Shown here in pieces: positions 15,935 to 26,016 of a stretch of DNA of 64,000 nucleotides. The position numbers and the translations under genes are program-made. Position 1 is the first letter of the stretch; each line of letters opens with the position of its first letter. The DNA is from Bin87 sp034423595. GTDB lineage: Bacteria > Chloroflexota > Dehalococcoidia > Lucifugimonadales > UBA3495. The DNA lies in contig OZ242258.1 in assembly GCA_965207025.1 (NCBI GenBank), positions 2,542,001 to 2,606,000 of the forward strand. The letters run 5' to 3'. The notes beneath the pieces were generated by a model, which worked only from the letters and a program-made list of their open reading frames with translations, had not been told where the DNA came from and did not search any database.

Positions 15935-16431
15935 CACAAAATTTCCTTTTTCAAGATCAGGCGCTCGATGCCAAACCTGCGGCTACCCAAAATGCCAATG
16001 ATGCCGGCACAGATGAACCAAAGGATGGTAACTTCGCCGCCATGAGCTACGAATGCGTTGCCGCCGTCCGGAGGGTTCGGGTACAGGTGCGGCCAGGGCC
16101 AGACCGGGCTCAGGGCTGCGTGAACTCCGAAGTACGCTACCACCATCGTCACTACCAAGGCGCCGGCTCCCAAGCGAGTCAGTACGCCGGTGGCAATCAG
16201 AATGGCGGAGATAATCTCGACCCATCCGGCCAGATCAACAAGCGCCCCCAGTCCGTTGGGGTTGGCTCCAGCCGGAAAGTTCCATAACAGGAACGCCTTC
16301 TGTATGCCGTGCAGGAAAACCAGCAAGGCGAAAATCAGCCGGAAAAGGAGGTAAAAGTGATCGGTCCAAGGCGCGAAGAAACGCCCGAGTATCGACGTTT
16401 CCGGCCCTCCATCTTGTGTATTTGTGGCCAT
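15934..16431 (-). CDS. DoxX-family membrane protein
   Basis: 165 aa with four predicted membrane helices: LLFRLIFALLVFLHGIQKAF, LAGWVEIISAILIATGVL, LGAGALVVTMVVAYFGVHAA and VTILWFICAGIIGILG. The DoxX signature is the first helix with LHGIQK and the WVEIISAILIATG second helix. Family members are linked to redox and thiol homeostasis or act as quinol oxidase accessory subunits, but function differs widely. It is followed by a coupled 76-aa gene. Confidence 0.85.
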   Translation of the reverse strand: MATNTQDGGPETSILGRFFAPWTDHFYLLFRLIFALLVFLHGIQKAFLLWNFPAGANPNGLGALVDLAGWVEIISAILIATGVLTRLGAGALVVTMVVAYFGVHAALSPVWPWPHLYPNPPDGGNAFVAHGGEVTILWFICAGIIGILGSRRFGIERLILKKEIL

Positions 16432-16521
16432 TTTATAACTCCTCCGCAGCCTGAAGTTATTGATCCGAGATGCAACCCGGTGTGGCTGCCAGACTATAGT
16501 ATTACCTATTATGTCGTATCG

Positions 16522-17811
16522 CTAGTGCATTACTCGATTTATTGCGATGGTTTCTGTACGACTCGGACCGGTGGATATTATCTGAGCCTCGCAACCCACC
16601 AGTTCCTCAATCCGGCGAACGTACGCCAACGCGTTGGCCGGCAGTTGGTCGGCGCGCGTGGCGCTGGCCGTCGGCTCTTTCCAACCGGGAAGTCTCTCGT
16701 AAACCGGTTCGCACTCTTCCAGCAGGGCGGTATTCGCCGGGAACCGTTCCACCTCCCGGTCTCCGGCGCGATAGCCAACGCAAATTTTCACGTCGTCCAT
16801 CCCGTCCAGAATGTCCAGGCGGGTCAGCACCATGCCGGTGAAACCGTTAATCTGATGGCTGTAACGGGCAGCTACCGCGTCGAACCAACCGACTCGCCTG
16901 GCCCGCCCGGTGGTGGTGCCATATTCGTGGGCCTTCTCCCGCAGGTCCTCTCCCGACTGGCCGTGCATCTCCGTGGGCATCGGCCCGCCGCCTACGCGGG
17001 TGGAATACGCCTTGAACACTCCCAACACACCTTCGATGGACTGCGGATTTATTCCCAGCCCTGTGATGGCCCCCCCGATGGACGGCGAAGATGACGTTAC
17101 GTAGGGGTAAGACCCGTGGTCAACGTCCAGCAAAGTACCCTGAGCGCCCTCCAGCAGAACGCGCTTGCCCTGTTCGAGCAGGTCCTGAACCATCTGCTCG
17201 GTGGGACGAACCAGCGGCCGCAACTGCTCTCCCCAGGCGTGGCAGCGAGCCAAGATCTCGTCGGCGTCCATCGGCTCGCCACCGTACACTCCGGTAATGA
17301 CCCGGTTTTTCATCTCCACGGCGGCCTGTACCCGATCGGGCAACTGCTCGGTGGTATCCAGCAAGTCCCCCACGCGGATGCCGTCGCGGGAGGCTTTGTC
17401 AACATAGGCGGGGCCGATACCCTGGCCAGTGGTGCCGATCGCGCCGCGTCCTCGGGCCTGCTCCTGGAGCGAGTCCAGTAGGATGTGGTAGGGCATGATG
17501 ACGTGGGCGCGGTCGCTGACGAAAAGCCGGTCGGTATCGATGCCCTGTTGTTGCAGGCCGGCCATTTCGCCGAGCAGAACGTCGGGGTTGACCACCACGC
17601 CGTTGCCGATTATGCCCGTAACGCCAGGCCAACAGATTCCCGACGGCACCAGGTGGAGCTGGAACTCGCCCCGTTCATTGACCACCGTATGGCCGGCGTT
17701 GTTGCCGCCGGCATACCGTACAACGCAGTCGGATTCGCCTGCAAGGTAATCGATCACCTTGCCTTTCCCCTCGTCGCCCCATTGTCCTCCGATTACGGCA
17801 TAAGCCGGCAT
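16522..17811 (-). CDS. purA: Adenylosuccinate synthetase
   Basis: 429 aa from ATG 17811, where the family's N-terminus begins (MPAYAVIGGQWGDEGKGK); an upstream in-frame extension of 30 residues has no family match. Conserved features: GDEGKGK phosphate loop with catalytic Asp and GGNNAGHTV, and a downstream RDGIRVGDLLD-type segment. It joins IMP and aspartate with GTP to make adenylosuccinate, the first step from IMP to AMP. Single gene, divergent from the aminopeptidase gene across a 290-bp region. Confidence 0.97.
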   Translation of the reverse strand: MPAYAVIGGQWGDEGKGKVIDYLAGESDCVVRYAGGNNAGHTVVNERGEFQLHLVPSGICWPGVTGIIGNGVVVNPDVLLGEMAGLQQQGIDTDRLFVSDRAHVIMPYHILLDSLQEQARGRGAIGTTGQGIGPAYVDKASRDGIRVGDLLDTTEQLPDRVQAAVEMKNRVITGVYGGEPMDADEILARCHAWGEQLRPLVRPTEQMVQDLLEQGKRVLLEGAQGTLLDVDHGSYPYVTSSSPSIGGAITGLGINPQSIEGVLGVFKAYSTRVGGGPMPTEMHGQSGEDLREKAHEYGTTTGRARRVGWFDAVAARYSHQINGFTGMVLTRLDILDGMDDVKICVGYRAGDREVERFPANTALLEECEPVYERLPGWKEPTASATRADQLPANALAYVRRIEELVGCEAQIISTGPSRTETIAINRVMH

Positions 17812-18025
17812 TATGCTCTGCTCCAGACTGCTCCGAACTAACCGAAAAATCGCCCCCGCGACAATCATGCGGCGGCGGCTACTATACCTGCATACGATCA
17901 AGGCATTACGGTTGCGGGGAGATTATATCAGAATACGGTAACAGCGAACAGAACCATATCGTCGAGGGCCATGCGCGTGAAATCGTCGTCTTCCTGCGAA
18001 TTGCGTTGCCCCGCGCCATGCGCTA

Positions 18026-18054
18026 TTGCGGTACGCTCCGCCTGTTGGTATAAT
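18026..18054 (+). promoter_or_regulatory. Sigma70-like promoter upstream of the M24 aminopeptidase gene
   Basis: ttgcgg at 18026-18031 and tataat at 18049-18054 are separated by exactly 17 bp. The expected start of transcription near 18061 gives a leader of about 40 nt before ATG 18102. This is the clearest promoter in the window. Confidence 0.65.
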
Positions 18055-18101
18055 TCCGCGCGGCCAATATCGACGCTTTACACATGTGAGAACTTTATCT
18101 A

Positions 18102-19430
18102 ATGAGCGCTGAGCATCTGGCAACGCAACCTCACGAGTTTCGTTCCCGTCGCCGCCGTCTGATGGAATCGCTGACCGATGGAGCCATCGTCATCGCGGCG
18201 GGACACGATTCCACGCGCAACAACGACGTTGACCATCAGTACCGCCAGGAATCGTCCTTCTGGTATATGACCGGGTTCGATGAGCCGGACGCCGTAGCGG
18301 TGCTGCGTCCAGGTTCACGCACTCCTTACACGCTGTTCGTCCGGCCATACGATCCCACCTTTGAAATCTGGGTGGGACGCAGGGCCGGCGTTCGCGGCGC
18401 CGTTGGCCCGTTGGGCGCCAACGCAGCCTACCCACTGGAAGAGCTGGATGCGCGGCTACCCAAACTACTGGCGGAATACGAGACCATCCACTATGCGCTG
18501 GGCAGCGACGACAGAGTGGACGGGATCATATTAGGGATGGTCAAACAGCGGCGGCGCATGGTCCAGCGGGGCGCCAAAGGCGTTCGCCGGATCGAGGATC
18601 CCACCGCTCAAATCGACGCCATGCGGCAGTTGAAAACCGACGAGGAGATTGCCCTGCTGCAGCAGGCCATAGACATCACCGCCGTGGGATTTGAGGCTGC
18701 GATGCAGACGGCAGCCCCCGGGGTCACCGAGTACGAAGTGCAGGCCGCCCTAGAAGGCCCCTTCCGCCACCTTGGTTCGCCGCGCAATGGCTACCCTTCC
18801 ATCGTAGCCGGCGGGGCCAACGCCTGCGTATTGCACTATGTCCGAAACGACGAAACACTGGGACCCGACGACCTGCTGCTGATTGACGCGGGGGCGGAGT
18901 ACGGCTATTACACCGCTGACGTGACCCGCACCTGGCCCGTGTCCGGCGAATTCACGCCGGCTCAGCGGGAAATTTACGATATCGTCCTTGCATCCCAGAA
19001 GAAGGCCATCGCCGAAGTGAAACCCGGCATCGGCTTCGACGACGTCCACAAGGTCGCTACACGAACCCTGATCGAAGGGTTGGTGGACTTGGGTATCATG
19101 GACGGCGACGTAGAGCAAATTCTCAACGATGCCGCTTACCGTGATTACTACATGCACGCCACGTCCCACTGGCTGGGCCTGGACGTGCATGACTGCGGCG
19201 CATATCGGGACGATAAAGGCCAGATCCGGCTCCGTCCCGGTATGGTTCTGACCATTGAGCCCGGCCTCTACTTTGGCCCCCAAGCCAGGAAGACGCCCGA
19301 TGCCTACCGAGGTATCGGCATTCGTATCGAGGACGACGTGCTCGTTACGGAAGACGGCTGCCGGGTCCTTTCGGAAGCGATCCCCAAAGAGCCCGACGAA
19401 CTGGAAGCTATCGTCAAGGATTCACGTTAG
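18102..19430 (+). CDS. pepP: Xaa-Pro aminopeptidase, M24B family
   Basis: 442 aa. An N-terminal AMP_N domain (about 8-140, beginning FRSRRRRLMESL) is followed by the pita-bread M24 domain. The five metal ligands are apparent: Asp in LLIDAGAEYG, Asp in TADVTRTWP, His in SHWLGLDVHD, Glu in TIEPGLYF and Glu in IRIEDDVLV. It removes N-terminal residues before proline. Single gene with a clear promoter and a strong terminator (19502), so monocistronic. Confidence 0.94.
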   Translation: MSAEHLATQPHEFRSRRRRLMESLTDGAIVIAAGHDSTRNNDVDHQYRQESSFWYMTGFDEPDAVAVLRPGSRTPYTLFVRPYDPTFEIWVGRRAGVRGAVGPLGANAAYPLEELDARLPKLLAEYETIHYALGSDDRVDGIILGMVKQRRRMVQRGAKGVRRIEDPTAQIDAMRQLKTDEEIALLQQAIDITAVGFEAAMQTAAPGVTEYEVQAALEGPFRHLGSPRNGYPSIVAGGANACVLHYVRNDETLGPDDLLLIDAGAEYGYYTADVTRTWPVSGEFTPAQREIYDIVLASQKKAIAEVKPGIGFDDVHKVATRTLIEGLVDLGIMDGDVEQILNDAAYRDYYMHATSHWLGLDVHDCGAYRDDKGQIRLRPGMVLTIEPGLYFGPQARKTPDAYRGIGIRIEDDVLVTEDGCRVLSEAIPKEPDELEAIVKDSR

Positions 19431-19501
19431 GCCATGCTCTCCGCTGCTGTGAAAACCGCCGCACCTGCTGCATCGCGCCCTATGGGGCATTTAACGAGAC
19501 T

Positions 19502-19534
19502 CGATACGGGGATTTTATTCCCCGTATTTTTTGG
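19502..19534 (+). terminator. Rho-independent terminator of pepP
   Basis: atacggggattttattccccgtat (stem atacgggg / ccccgtat, loop attttatt) is followed directly by a run of T (tttttt). It lies 70 bp after the pepP stop. Confidence 0.85.
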
Positions 19535-19849
19535 GCCCGGCGCAGGCCGGGACGGAACTCTCCAGAAAGGTGCAGCGCCTAAAATTCCCGCCATTCCCGT
19601 AACGGCCATTCCCGGCGCGGGAATGGCCACTTTCCCATTCGCAAGAGCGAAGTCTTTGCGCTTCGCTTTATTTTTGCCCGCGCAGCAAGACCCCACGGTT
19701 TTGTTGGTCGTCACATCGCTACGGAGAAATGCCAATTGAATGAAGCCGCTTCATGCTAGCCGGCCAAGGCCGGTGGTCCCATTTGTCCAGGGCAACAAGA
19801 TTGGCTAACGCCAAAAATTCAGACCAAACCAACGATTCGAGGAGGATCG
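19535..19849. other. Gene-free stretch between pepP terminator and pstS
   Basis: No coding region is supported here. It holds a 25-nt palindrome at 19604-19628 (arms ggccattccc), preceded by two more attcccg fragments, and a small gccggccaaggccgg symmetric block near 19758. The pstS ribosome site (gaggagg) is at its end. Confidence 0.55.
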
Positions 19850-21007
19850 ATGAGTTCCCCCAAATTGGACATTCTGAAAAGCTTGCCAATACGGTTGCTG
19901 ATGCTGCTGGCCGTTGCGGCCTGTGCAATCGTCCTGATGTCGGCAGCCTGCGGCCCTTCAGCCGAAACTCCGGCGGCCGCCGGAGGGACGACCGCCAGTT
20001 CAACATCCGGCGACAGTTCCGCCACTATCAGCAGCTCCACCGGAACCACTACCACGACTGACAAAGCCGCCGATCCCAGCATGTACGCCAGCCTCTCCGG
20101 CGACATTTCGATTGACGGCTCGTCCACCGTGTTCCCCATCACCGAGGCCGTGGCCGAAGAGTTCGGTGACCTCACCGGCGGCAACGTCCGCGCCGTCGTC
20201 GGCATCTCCGGCACCGGAGGCGGATTCAAGAAGTTCTGCTCCAACGAAACCGTCATCTCCGACGCCTCCCGGCCCATCAAGCAGAAGGAAGTTGACCTGT
20301 GCGCCGCCGCCGGCATCGAGTATATCGAACTGCCCGTGGCCATTGACGGCCTGAGCGTAGTGGTCAACCCCGCCAACGACTTCGTGGACTGCCTTACCGT
20401 TGACCAACTCAACATGATCTGGAAGCCCGAGTCCGAAGGCGTTGTCACCCATTGGAACCAGGTTGACCCGTCCTGGCCCAGCGAAGAGATCAAGATGTAC
20501 GCTCCCGGCGTGGACTCCGGCACTTTCGACTACTTCACCGAAGCCATCAACGGCGACGGCGGCGTATCCCGCGGCGACTTCGTAGCCTCCGAGGACGACA
20601 ACGTGCTGGTGCAGGGCATCTCCGGCGACAAGTACAGCCTGGGTTACTTCGGCTACGCTTACTATGTGGAGAACCAGTACAAGGTCAAGGTAGTGCCGAT
20701 TGACGGCGGCGCCGGCTGCATCACCCCGACCGACGAGACCATCAACAACGGTTCCTATGCCCCGTTGAGCCGTCCGCTGTTCATCTACGTGCGGGCCGAT
20801 GCCGCCCAGGAACAGCACGTCGCCGAGTTCGTGCGGTATTACCTGAGTGACCAAGGGCAGCAGTTGGCCGCCTCCGTGGGATACATCCCGTTCCCTCACG
20901 AGGTGTATGCCCTGAGCCTGACCAAGTTCAACGCCGGTACGGTTGGCACCGTGTTCGGCGGCGACAGCGCCTTCAAGGGCGCCGTCGCCGACGGCCTGAC
21001 GCGCTAA
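19850..21007 (+). CDS. pstS: Phosphate ABC transporter substrate-binding lipoprotein PstS
   Basis: 385 aa, preceded by GAGGAGG. A lipoprotein signal is visible with lipobox MSAAC at about residues 30-34, followed by a Ser/Thr/Ala-rich linker to about residue 75. The binding domain shows IDGSSTVFPITEAVAEEF, the ISGTGGGFKKFC phosphate loop and GVDSGTFDYFTEAI. Function: capture of phosphate outside the membrane. The pstC, pstA and pstB genes are not next to it; the following gene is a convergent SulP transporter. A solitary pstS is unusual but known in other genomes. Confidence 0.93.
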   Translation: MSSPKLDILKSLPIRLLMLLAVAACAIVLMSAACGPSAETPAAAGGTTASSTSGDSSATISSSTGTTTTTDKAADPSMYASLSGDISIDGSSTVFPITEAVAEEFGDLTGGNVRAVVGISGTGGGFKKFCSNETVISDASRPIKQKEVDLCAAAGIEYIELPVAIDGLSVVVNPANDFVDCLTVDQLNMIWKPESEGVVTHWNQVDPSWPSEEIKMYAPGVDSGTFDYFTEAINGDGGVSRGDFVASEDDNVLVQGISGDKYSLGYFGYAYYVENQYKVKVVPIDGGAGCITPTDETINNGSYAPLSRPLFIYVRADAAQEQHVAEFVRYYLSDQGQQLAASVGYIPFPHEVYALSLTKFNAGTVGTVFGGDSAFKGAVADGLTR

Positions 21008-21025
21008 AAGCCAGGCCATTGGCTC

Positions 21026-21079
21026 GTCATTCCCGCGAAAGCGGGAATCCCGTAGGGGCGAATGATTATTCGCCCCTGC
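21026..21079. repeat. Back-to-back dispersed repeats between convergent genes
   Basis: A short palindrome gtcattcccgcgaaagcggg (21026-21045, continuing gaatccc) is followed at 21052-21079 by a near-perfect copy of the gtaggggcgaat palindrome. They separate the ends of pstS and the SulP gene and may stop transcription from both sides. Confidence 0.75.
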
Positions 21080-21130
21080 GTTGTTTGGGCCCCGTTGGGT
21101 TTGGAATGCTGCGTTTCTGCCGTTGCATCA

Positions 21131-22579
21131 TCAGATTTTCCCTTCCCGGATTGCCGCTTTGGCCTCTTCAACGTCGGAAACGACGTGGGCAATCGACACG
21201 TCGCCGAAGGCGGTCAGCAATTCCTGCGCTACCCCGTGCAAGCCGGCGAGCGCTACCCGTCGTCCCGCGACAACCTGCGTTACCAGCGTCGCCGCGGTGT
21301 CGTCCATGTACGCAACCTTTCTGAAGTCGAAAATCGTAACCTGATTCTCTGCCACCTCTCTGTTTAGTACCCGCGCCATTTCCCGTGTGCTGGCCACTGA
21401 AACCCAGTCGGGCATCACCACCAACCCCACTTGTGATTCAAACGGTTCGCCGTCCGGCCAAATCGTAGAATCCGGCAAGGGCAGCGATACCAGGCGTTGC
21501 AACTCGGAGCGCTCACTCCGCACTGCGCCCACCAGCGCCGCCACCACCAGGCCGATGACCACTGCAACGTTGAAGTCCACCAGCATGGCGACGACTGCGG
21601 TGGTCAACGTAACCGCGGCATAGCCGCGCGGGATTTTGACCATCCGCTTCAAATATCGCCAGTCAATGATCAGCCAACCGTTCACGATGACGATGCCGGC
21701 CAGGGCGGCAATGGGTATCCGCTCTATCGGCAAAAAGAGCAACGTCAACAACACTACCAATGCGGCAACGATCGGCGACAGAACGCTCCGCCCTCCGGTT
21801 TGTATGTTCAGGAAGGTGGTGACACTGGCTCCACCGGGATTGCCGCCCAGGAATCCGCCCAACAGGTTGCCCACTCCCAGGGCGGCGAGCAGTCGATTCG
21901 ACCGATGGCTGCTGCCGACCAGGTTGTCGGCTTGCAGAGCGGTAATCAGCGCGTTGGCGGCGGAAATCAAGGCCATGGTGAACGCGGGCAAGATGAACGC
22001 CGGGTTGAAAACCGGCGTCGTCAAGTTGGGCAGTCCACGCGGAATGTCCCCCACGACCGGCGCGGCCGGGAACCATACCGCGCCGATAACGGTGCCCACC
22101 ACCAGCGCGTGCAAATTGACCGATGCTCTGGGCCATGCCGCCGCATTGCCGATTGCTCCGCCTGCTGCGGTGGGCAAACCCAGCGCGGGAAGGATATGCG
22201 TGACGACCAGGATGATGCCGGCCGCGGCGAAGAATCCAACGAGCAGCGAGTGGGGAATATACGCGACCAATCTTCCCACTCGAACGACGGCAAAACCCAC
22301 CAGGATAACGCCGGCAAGCATCCCGGTCGTGAAGGCGGCCATCAGCCCGTACTCGGCGGCCACCGGAGCCAGCACTAACGCTACGAACACGTTGGGGCCG
22401 GCAATCAGAGCGCGGCAACCTCCGGCCGCTGCCGCCACCAACCCGATTGCGACGGCTCCGTAAAGGCCGGCCGCCGGCCCAACGCCTGAGATAAGCCCAT
22501 AGGCCATTGCCACCGGCCCCAGCACAATCCCCACCAGGATGCCGGCCTACAAGTCAATTCCAATAGCGCGGAGGTTCAC
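21131..22579 (-). pseudogene. SulP-family anion transporter with in-frame TAG near the start
   Basis: The frame from GTG 22579 reads MNLRAIGIDL, then TAG at 22549-22547, then AGILVGIVLGPVAMAYGL. The DL-x-AG junction is a conserved SulP N-terminal signature, so the stop replaces one residue of an otherwise continuous protein. GGAG lies just upstream of GTG 22579. Translation could restart at GTG 22534 and give 467 aa lacking the first ~15 residues. About 10-12 membrane helices follow, then a STAS domain (about the last 90 residues, with VTIFDFRKVAYMDDTAATL). The family moves sulfate, bicarbonate or similar anions. I call it broken, though a restart, readthrough or consensus error is possible. 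Confidence 0.65.
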
Positions 22580-22749
22580 CAATCGTCTCCAGACCCCCCT
22601 TTGAGCCCAAGGGTTAGCAGATGATACCGTATGCCCGTGGGGCCGCTACGCTTGACGCGCAAACTCTCGATGGTAATAATCTCTCCGACTTGAGAAACAG
22701 TCCAAATTAGGCTTGGTCGATAGGCTGGCGCCACGGAAAAGAGGCAATC

Positions 22750-24438
22750 ATGGCAACTATGAGCGGTGGGGAAGCGCTGGTTCAGTCGCTGGTGCGGGAA
22801 GGCGTTGAGGTTGTCTTCGGCATTCCTGGCATTCAGATTTACGGCATATACGCGGCGCTCAGGGAGGAACCGAGGATCCGCGTGATTACGACCCGCCATG
22901 AGCAGGCTGCCACCTATATGGCCGACGGTTACGCGCGCGTGTCTGGGAAGCCCGGCGTAGCTTTGGTGGTTCCCGGTGTTGGAATATATAATGCTGCGTC
23001 CGGCTAGGCTACTGCTTACGCTCGTTCAGTTCCCGTTATGCTCATTGCCGGACAGGTACCGCGTGGCCTGATCGACCGAGGAGTGGGCGCAGTCCATGAA
23101 GTGCTGGACCAAATGGGAACGGTCCGCGCAGTGACCAAGTGGCAACAGCGAGCGATCAGACCACGGGAAATCCCATACGCCGTATCGGAAGGCTTCCGGC
23201 AGATGCGCACCGGTCGTCCGCGGCCGGTCGTAATCGAGATTCCGCCGGATACCGGCGTTGAGCGTGAAGAAGTGCTGCTGCGGAATCCGTCTCCGGTCTC
23301 CCGTACCATCCCGAACCTGCAACTGCTGCAGGAAGCCGCCTCCGTAATCGCCCAATCCCGACTGCCGGTGATTTACGCCGGTGGCGGAGTTGCCCGCTCC
23401 GATGCGGAAGGGGATTTGATCAATCTGGCGGAAACCACCAACATCCCGGTGGTCACCTCCGCCGGGGGCAAAGGAACTATCCCGGATAATCATCCTCTTT
23501 GCTACGGTTCCTGCTTCAGTCCCCGCGGTGAGCGTCAGGAAATGAACCAGCTTTATGACGTCCTGGCGTCGGCTGATGTCGTGATTGGCATCGGCGCTCG
23601 TTTCTCCCTGGGCAATCCGGCCGGGGAGACCTCCACGCTCATCAACATCAACATTGACGACAATGAGCTGACCAGGATTCAATCCAACACCATACCGTTG
23701 CACGGCGACGCCAAAGCGACGATTGAAGCCCTGCTTCCCCTTCTCACCGCTGCCGGCACGGAAAGTCGTTCCTCTCCCGCAGAGGCTGTCGCAGCGGCTC
23801 GACGACTGATCGCCTACTACGACATCGCTCTTGAAGAGCCACAATACCCGTTTTTGGGAGCGATGCGCGAAGCCATACCGGACGACACTTTCGTAACTTG
23901 GGATGTTTCGCAAATGGGCTTCTACGCCCGCACTCACTGGCCGGTCAATCATCCCAAGACGTACATTGATTCCGGTTACCAGTTCAACCTTGGCTATGCT
24001 TTTCCCGAGGCTCTCGGAGCGAAAATCGCACAACCCGACCGACCGGTTGTGTGTATCGCCGGTGATGGCGGGTTCATGTTCAACGCCTCGGAACTGGCCA
24101 CTGCCGTCAAGTACGGAGTCAACGTGGTAACTGTGGTTCTGCGGAACGACTCTTACGGCAACGTTGCGCGGGACCTGGACGAATCGTTTGCCGGAACTTA
24201 CGAGACCGACCTGCACAACCCGGACTTCGTTAAGTTTGCCGAGTCATTCGGAGCGATTGGAATGCGCACGTCGTCTCCGATGGAGATCGCAAACCTTCTG
24301 CCTTTTGCCCTGGAAAAGCAGCGCCCCGTACTTGTTGACGTTCCAATCGCAGATATGCCTATTCCGGTAGCTCCTCAGGTGGCCCCGTTGTACGCTCTAC
24401 CTTGGACTCACCCGCAAGAAGGGCTGATTTCAATCTGA
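22750..24438 (+). pseudogene. ThDP-dependent acetolactate-synthase-like enzyme interrupted by one TAG
   Basis: One continuous frame of 563 codons, the normal length of this family, broken only by TAG at 23005-23007. Before it: FGIPGIQIYGIYAAL, catalytic Glu in TTRHEQAATYMADGYARVSG, and GVGIYNAASG. After it: ATAYARSVPVMLIAGQ, matching the family across the join, where a Leu is usual. The C-terminal ThDP motif is intact: GDGGFMFNASELATAV with NDSYGN. Related enzymes make acetolactate or decarboxylate 2-oxo acids. The remaining 5' open frame ends after 85 aa; a restart at ATG 23038 would lack the catalytic Glu. No small regulatory subunit gene is adjacent. Confidence 0.75.
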
Positions 24439-24495
24439 TGATCACACCAGCAGAACCTCGGCGGTCTGGCTCCACAGATTGCGGCGCATCTCGCG

Positions 24496-25953
24496 TTAAT
24501 CCCGTTCCAGGAACTCCCGCACCTGCTCCATCAATGGCTCCCGGTCGTAGATGCTGAGCAGCAACGCCGCGTTCCGCATCCAGTCGCCCTGGAAGTAGCG
24601 CTCGTACAGCACCTGCCGGCCACCGAACGCGCTGCACGCAGTGTCCCAGGCCAGCCGGAACAGGCGGACGCGCTCTCGTGCCGTCGCCGTGTCCGTGTCC
24701 AGGTAAGCGTCCAGCACTTCACCCAGGGGGCCGTTAAAGTCCTGCTCCGATGGCAGCGCCATCAGGCTGCTGGAACCCAGCAACTGGATTATTTCCGCCA
24801 TGCGTGGGTACATCTTGATGAACAGGTTGCGCGCGACGTTCAAAGGAACGCGGTCGGGCAGCATGACGCCCCATTCGTCGATGGCTGCATTCACCTCGGA
24901 CTGCGTCAGCAGCGCCTTGGTAATCTCCAGGTTCTCGACCAGTTCGGCCAGCAACCCCTGCACCTGCGGGATGTCGCCGCTGCCCAGAGTCTTGACCATC
25001 AGGCTGGCGATGCCGGCCACGAACTCGCACTTGGCGATGTTCTTGGTGACTACCTGGTGTCCGGTGTGCACGTACTGCCCGGTGGCGTTGGACATGTTGT
25101 TGCACTTGTGCCGGTCGCCGTACATGAAGACCCGTTCCCAGGGCACCAGCACGTCGTCGAAATAGACGATGGCGTCCATCTCCTCGAACCGGGACCCCAA
25201 TGGGTGATCGAAATGCGACCTGTCCAGGTCGAAGCTCTCGCGACAGATGAACTTCAAGCCCTCGATGCCGCAGGGAACGGCGAAAGCGAAGGCATACTTG
25301 TGCGCGTCCTCGTCCCGCGCCAGCAGGCTCGACCGCGTCGGGTACACCATGATCTCGTCGGATAGCGGCCCCAGCGTAGCCAGCACCCGGGGGCCTCGAA
25401 TCACCAATCCGGCGTCGGTTTCCCTCACCACGTGCAGCGCAACGTCGGTGCTGTAATCCATGGACGTGGCGGACGGCGCGCGGTTGCGTTGCAGGTTCAC
25501 CAGCGTATGCGTCATGCACAGGTCGTTTTCCCGCGCATATTCGTAGTAGTTGATGACGTTCCGTTTGAACTCCGGCTGGTTGTCGCCGAAAAAATCACCG
25601 GCCGCCGCCATCGCCATGATGGTGACGTTGAGGAAATCGGGCGTGCGCCCCATCATCCCGTAGCTGCCGTGCGCCCAGGCCGACATCATGTCGCGGCGCC
25701 GCGACAAGTCATCGGCGGTCTTGGGGACGATGAACGACAGCCCCACCGGGTCGCCGGTATTCGGCGACGAGTACGTCATGTCGCAGCTCCCGTCGCCGTT
25801 GTGCTGCATGTCGTACAACCCGGCGATAGAGCGGGCGCCGTTGGCCAGTCCCGGGAACTCCGTAACGTCGTCAATCCGCGTGCCGTCCAGCCAGATTTCC
25901 CGGCGTTGCTCTTTCAGGCCGGCCAGATATTCGGCCCCGGTTCTAGCGCCCAT
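24496..25953 (-). CDS. HpaB-family (4-hydroxyphenylacetate 3-monooxygenase-type) flavin oxygenase
   Basis: 485 aa, the usual length of HpaB-type oxygenases. Recognisable segments are MGARTGAEYLAGLKEQRREIW, the AHGSYGMMGRTPDFLN stretch, THTLVNLQRNR, VYFDDVLVPWERVFMYGD and TGHQVVTKNIAKCEFVAG. The acyl-CoA-dehydrogenase-like fold uses FADH2 from a separate reductase to hydroxylate phenols. No reductase (HpaC) is adjacent. Members also include 4-hydroxybutyryl-CoA dehydratase; the iron-sulfur cysteines of that enzyme are not evident, so the oxygenase is favoured. The substrate is unknown. Confidence 0.87.
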   Translation of the reverse strand: MGARTGAEYLAGLKEQRREIWLDGTRIDDVTEFPGLANGARSIAGLYDMQHNGDGSCDMTYSSPNTGDPVGLSFIVPKTADDLSRRRDMMSAWAHGSYGMMGRTPDFLNVTIMAMAAAGDFFGDNQPEFKRNVINYYEYARENDLCMTHTLVNLQRNRAPSATSMDYSTDVALHVVRETDAGLVIRGPRVLATLGPLSDEIMVYPTRSSLLARDEDAHKYAFAFAVPCGIEGLKFICRESFDLDRSHFDHPLGSRFEEMDAIVYFDDVLVPWERVFMYGDRHKCNNMSNATGQYVHTGHQVVTKNIAKCEFVAGIASLMVKTLGSGDIPQVQGLLAELVENLEITKALLTQSEVNAAIDEWGVMLPDRVPLNVARNLFIKMYPRMAEIIQLLGSSSLMALPSEQDFNGPLGEVLDAYLDTDTATARERVRLFRLAWDTACSAFGGRQVLYERYFQGDWMRNAALLLSIYDREPLMEQVREFLERD

Positions 25954-26016
25954 GATTGACTCCCTGGAATTATGATGCCTTGAATGTATCGGATGGGGAA
26001 AGACCCGTGCCTCCGA

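Noticed and set aside
20000..21019. Minus-strand frame opposite pstS
   Set aside because: Composition (Gly/Val/His-rich) and antisense position mark it as a shadow; pstS is unambiguous.
22547..23007. Global reassignment of TAG to a sense codon
   Set aside because: TAG ends several intact genes at the family's normal length (for example the SDRs at 9976 and 10964, and pepP at 18102), so two isolated TAGs do not support a changed code.
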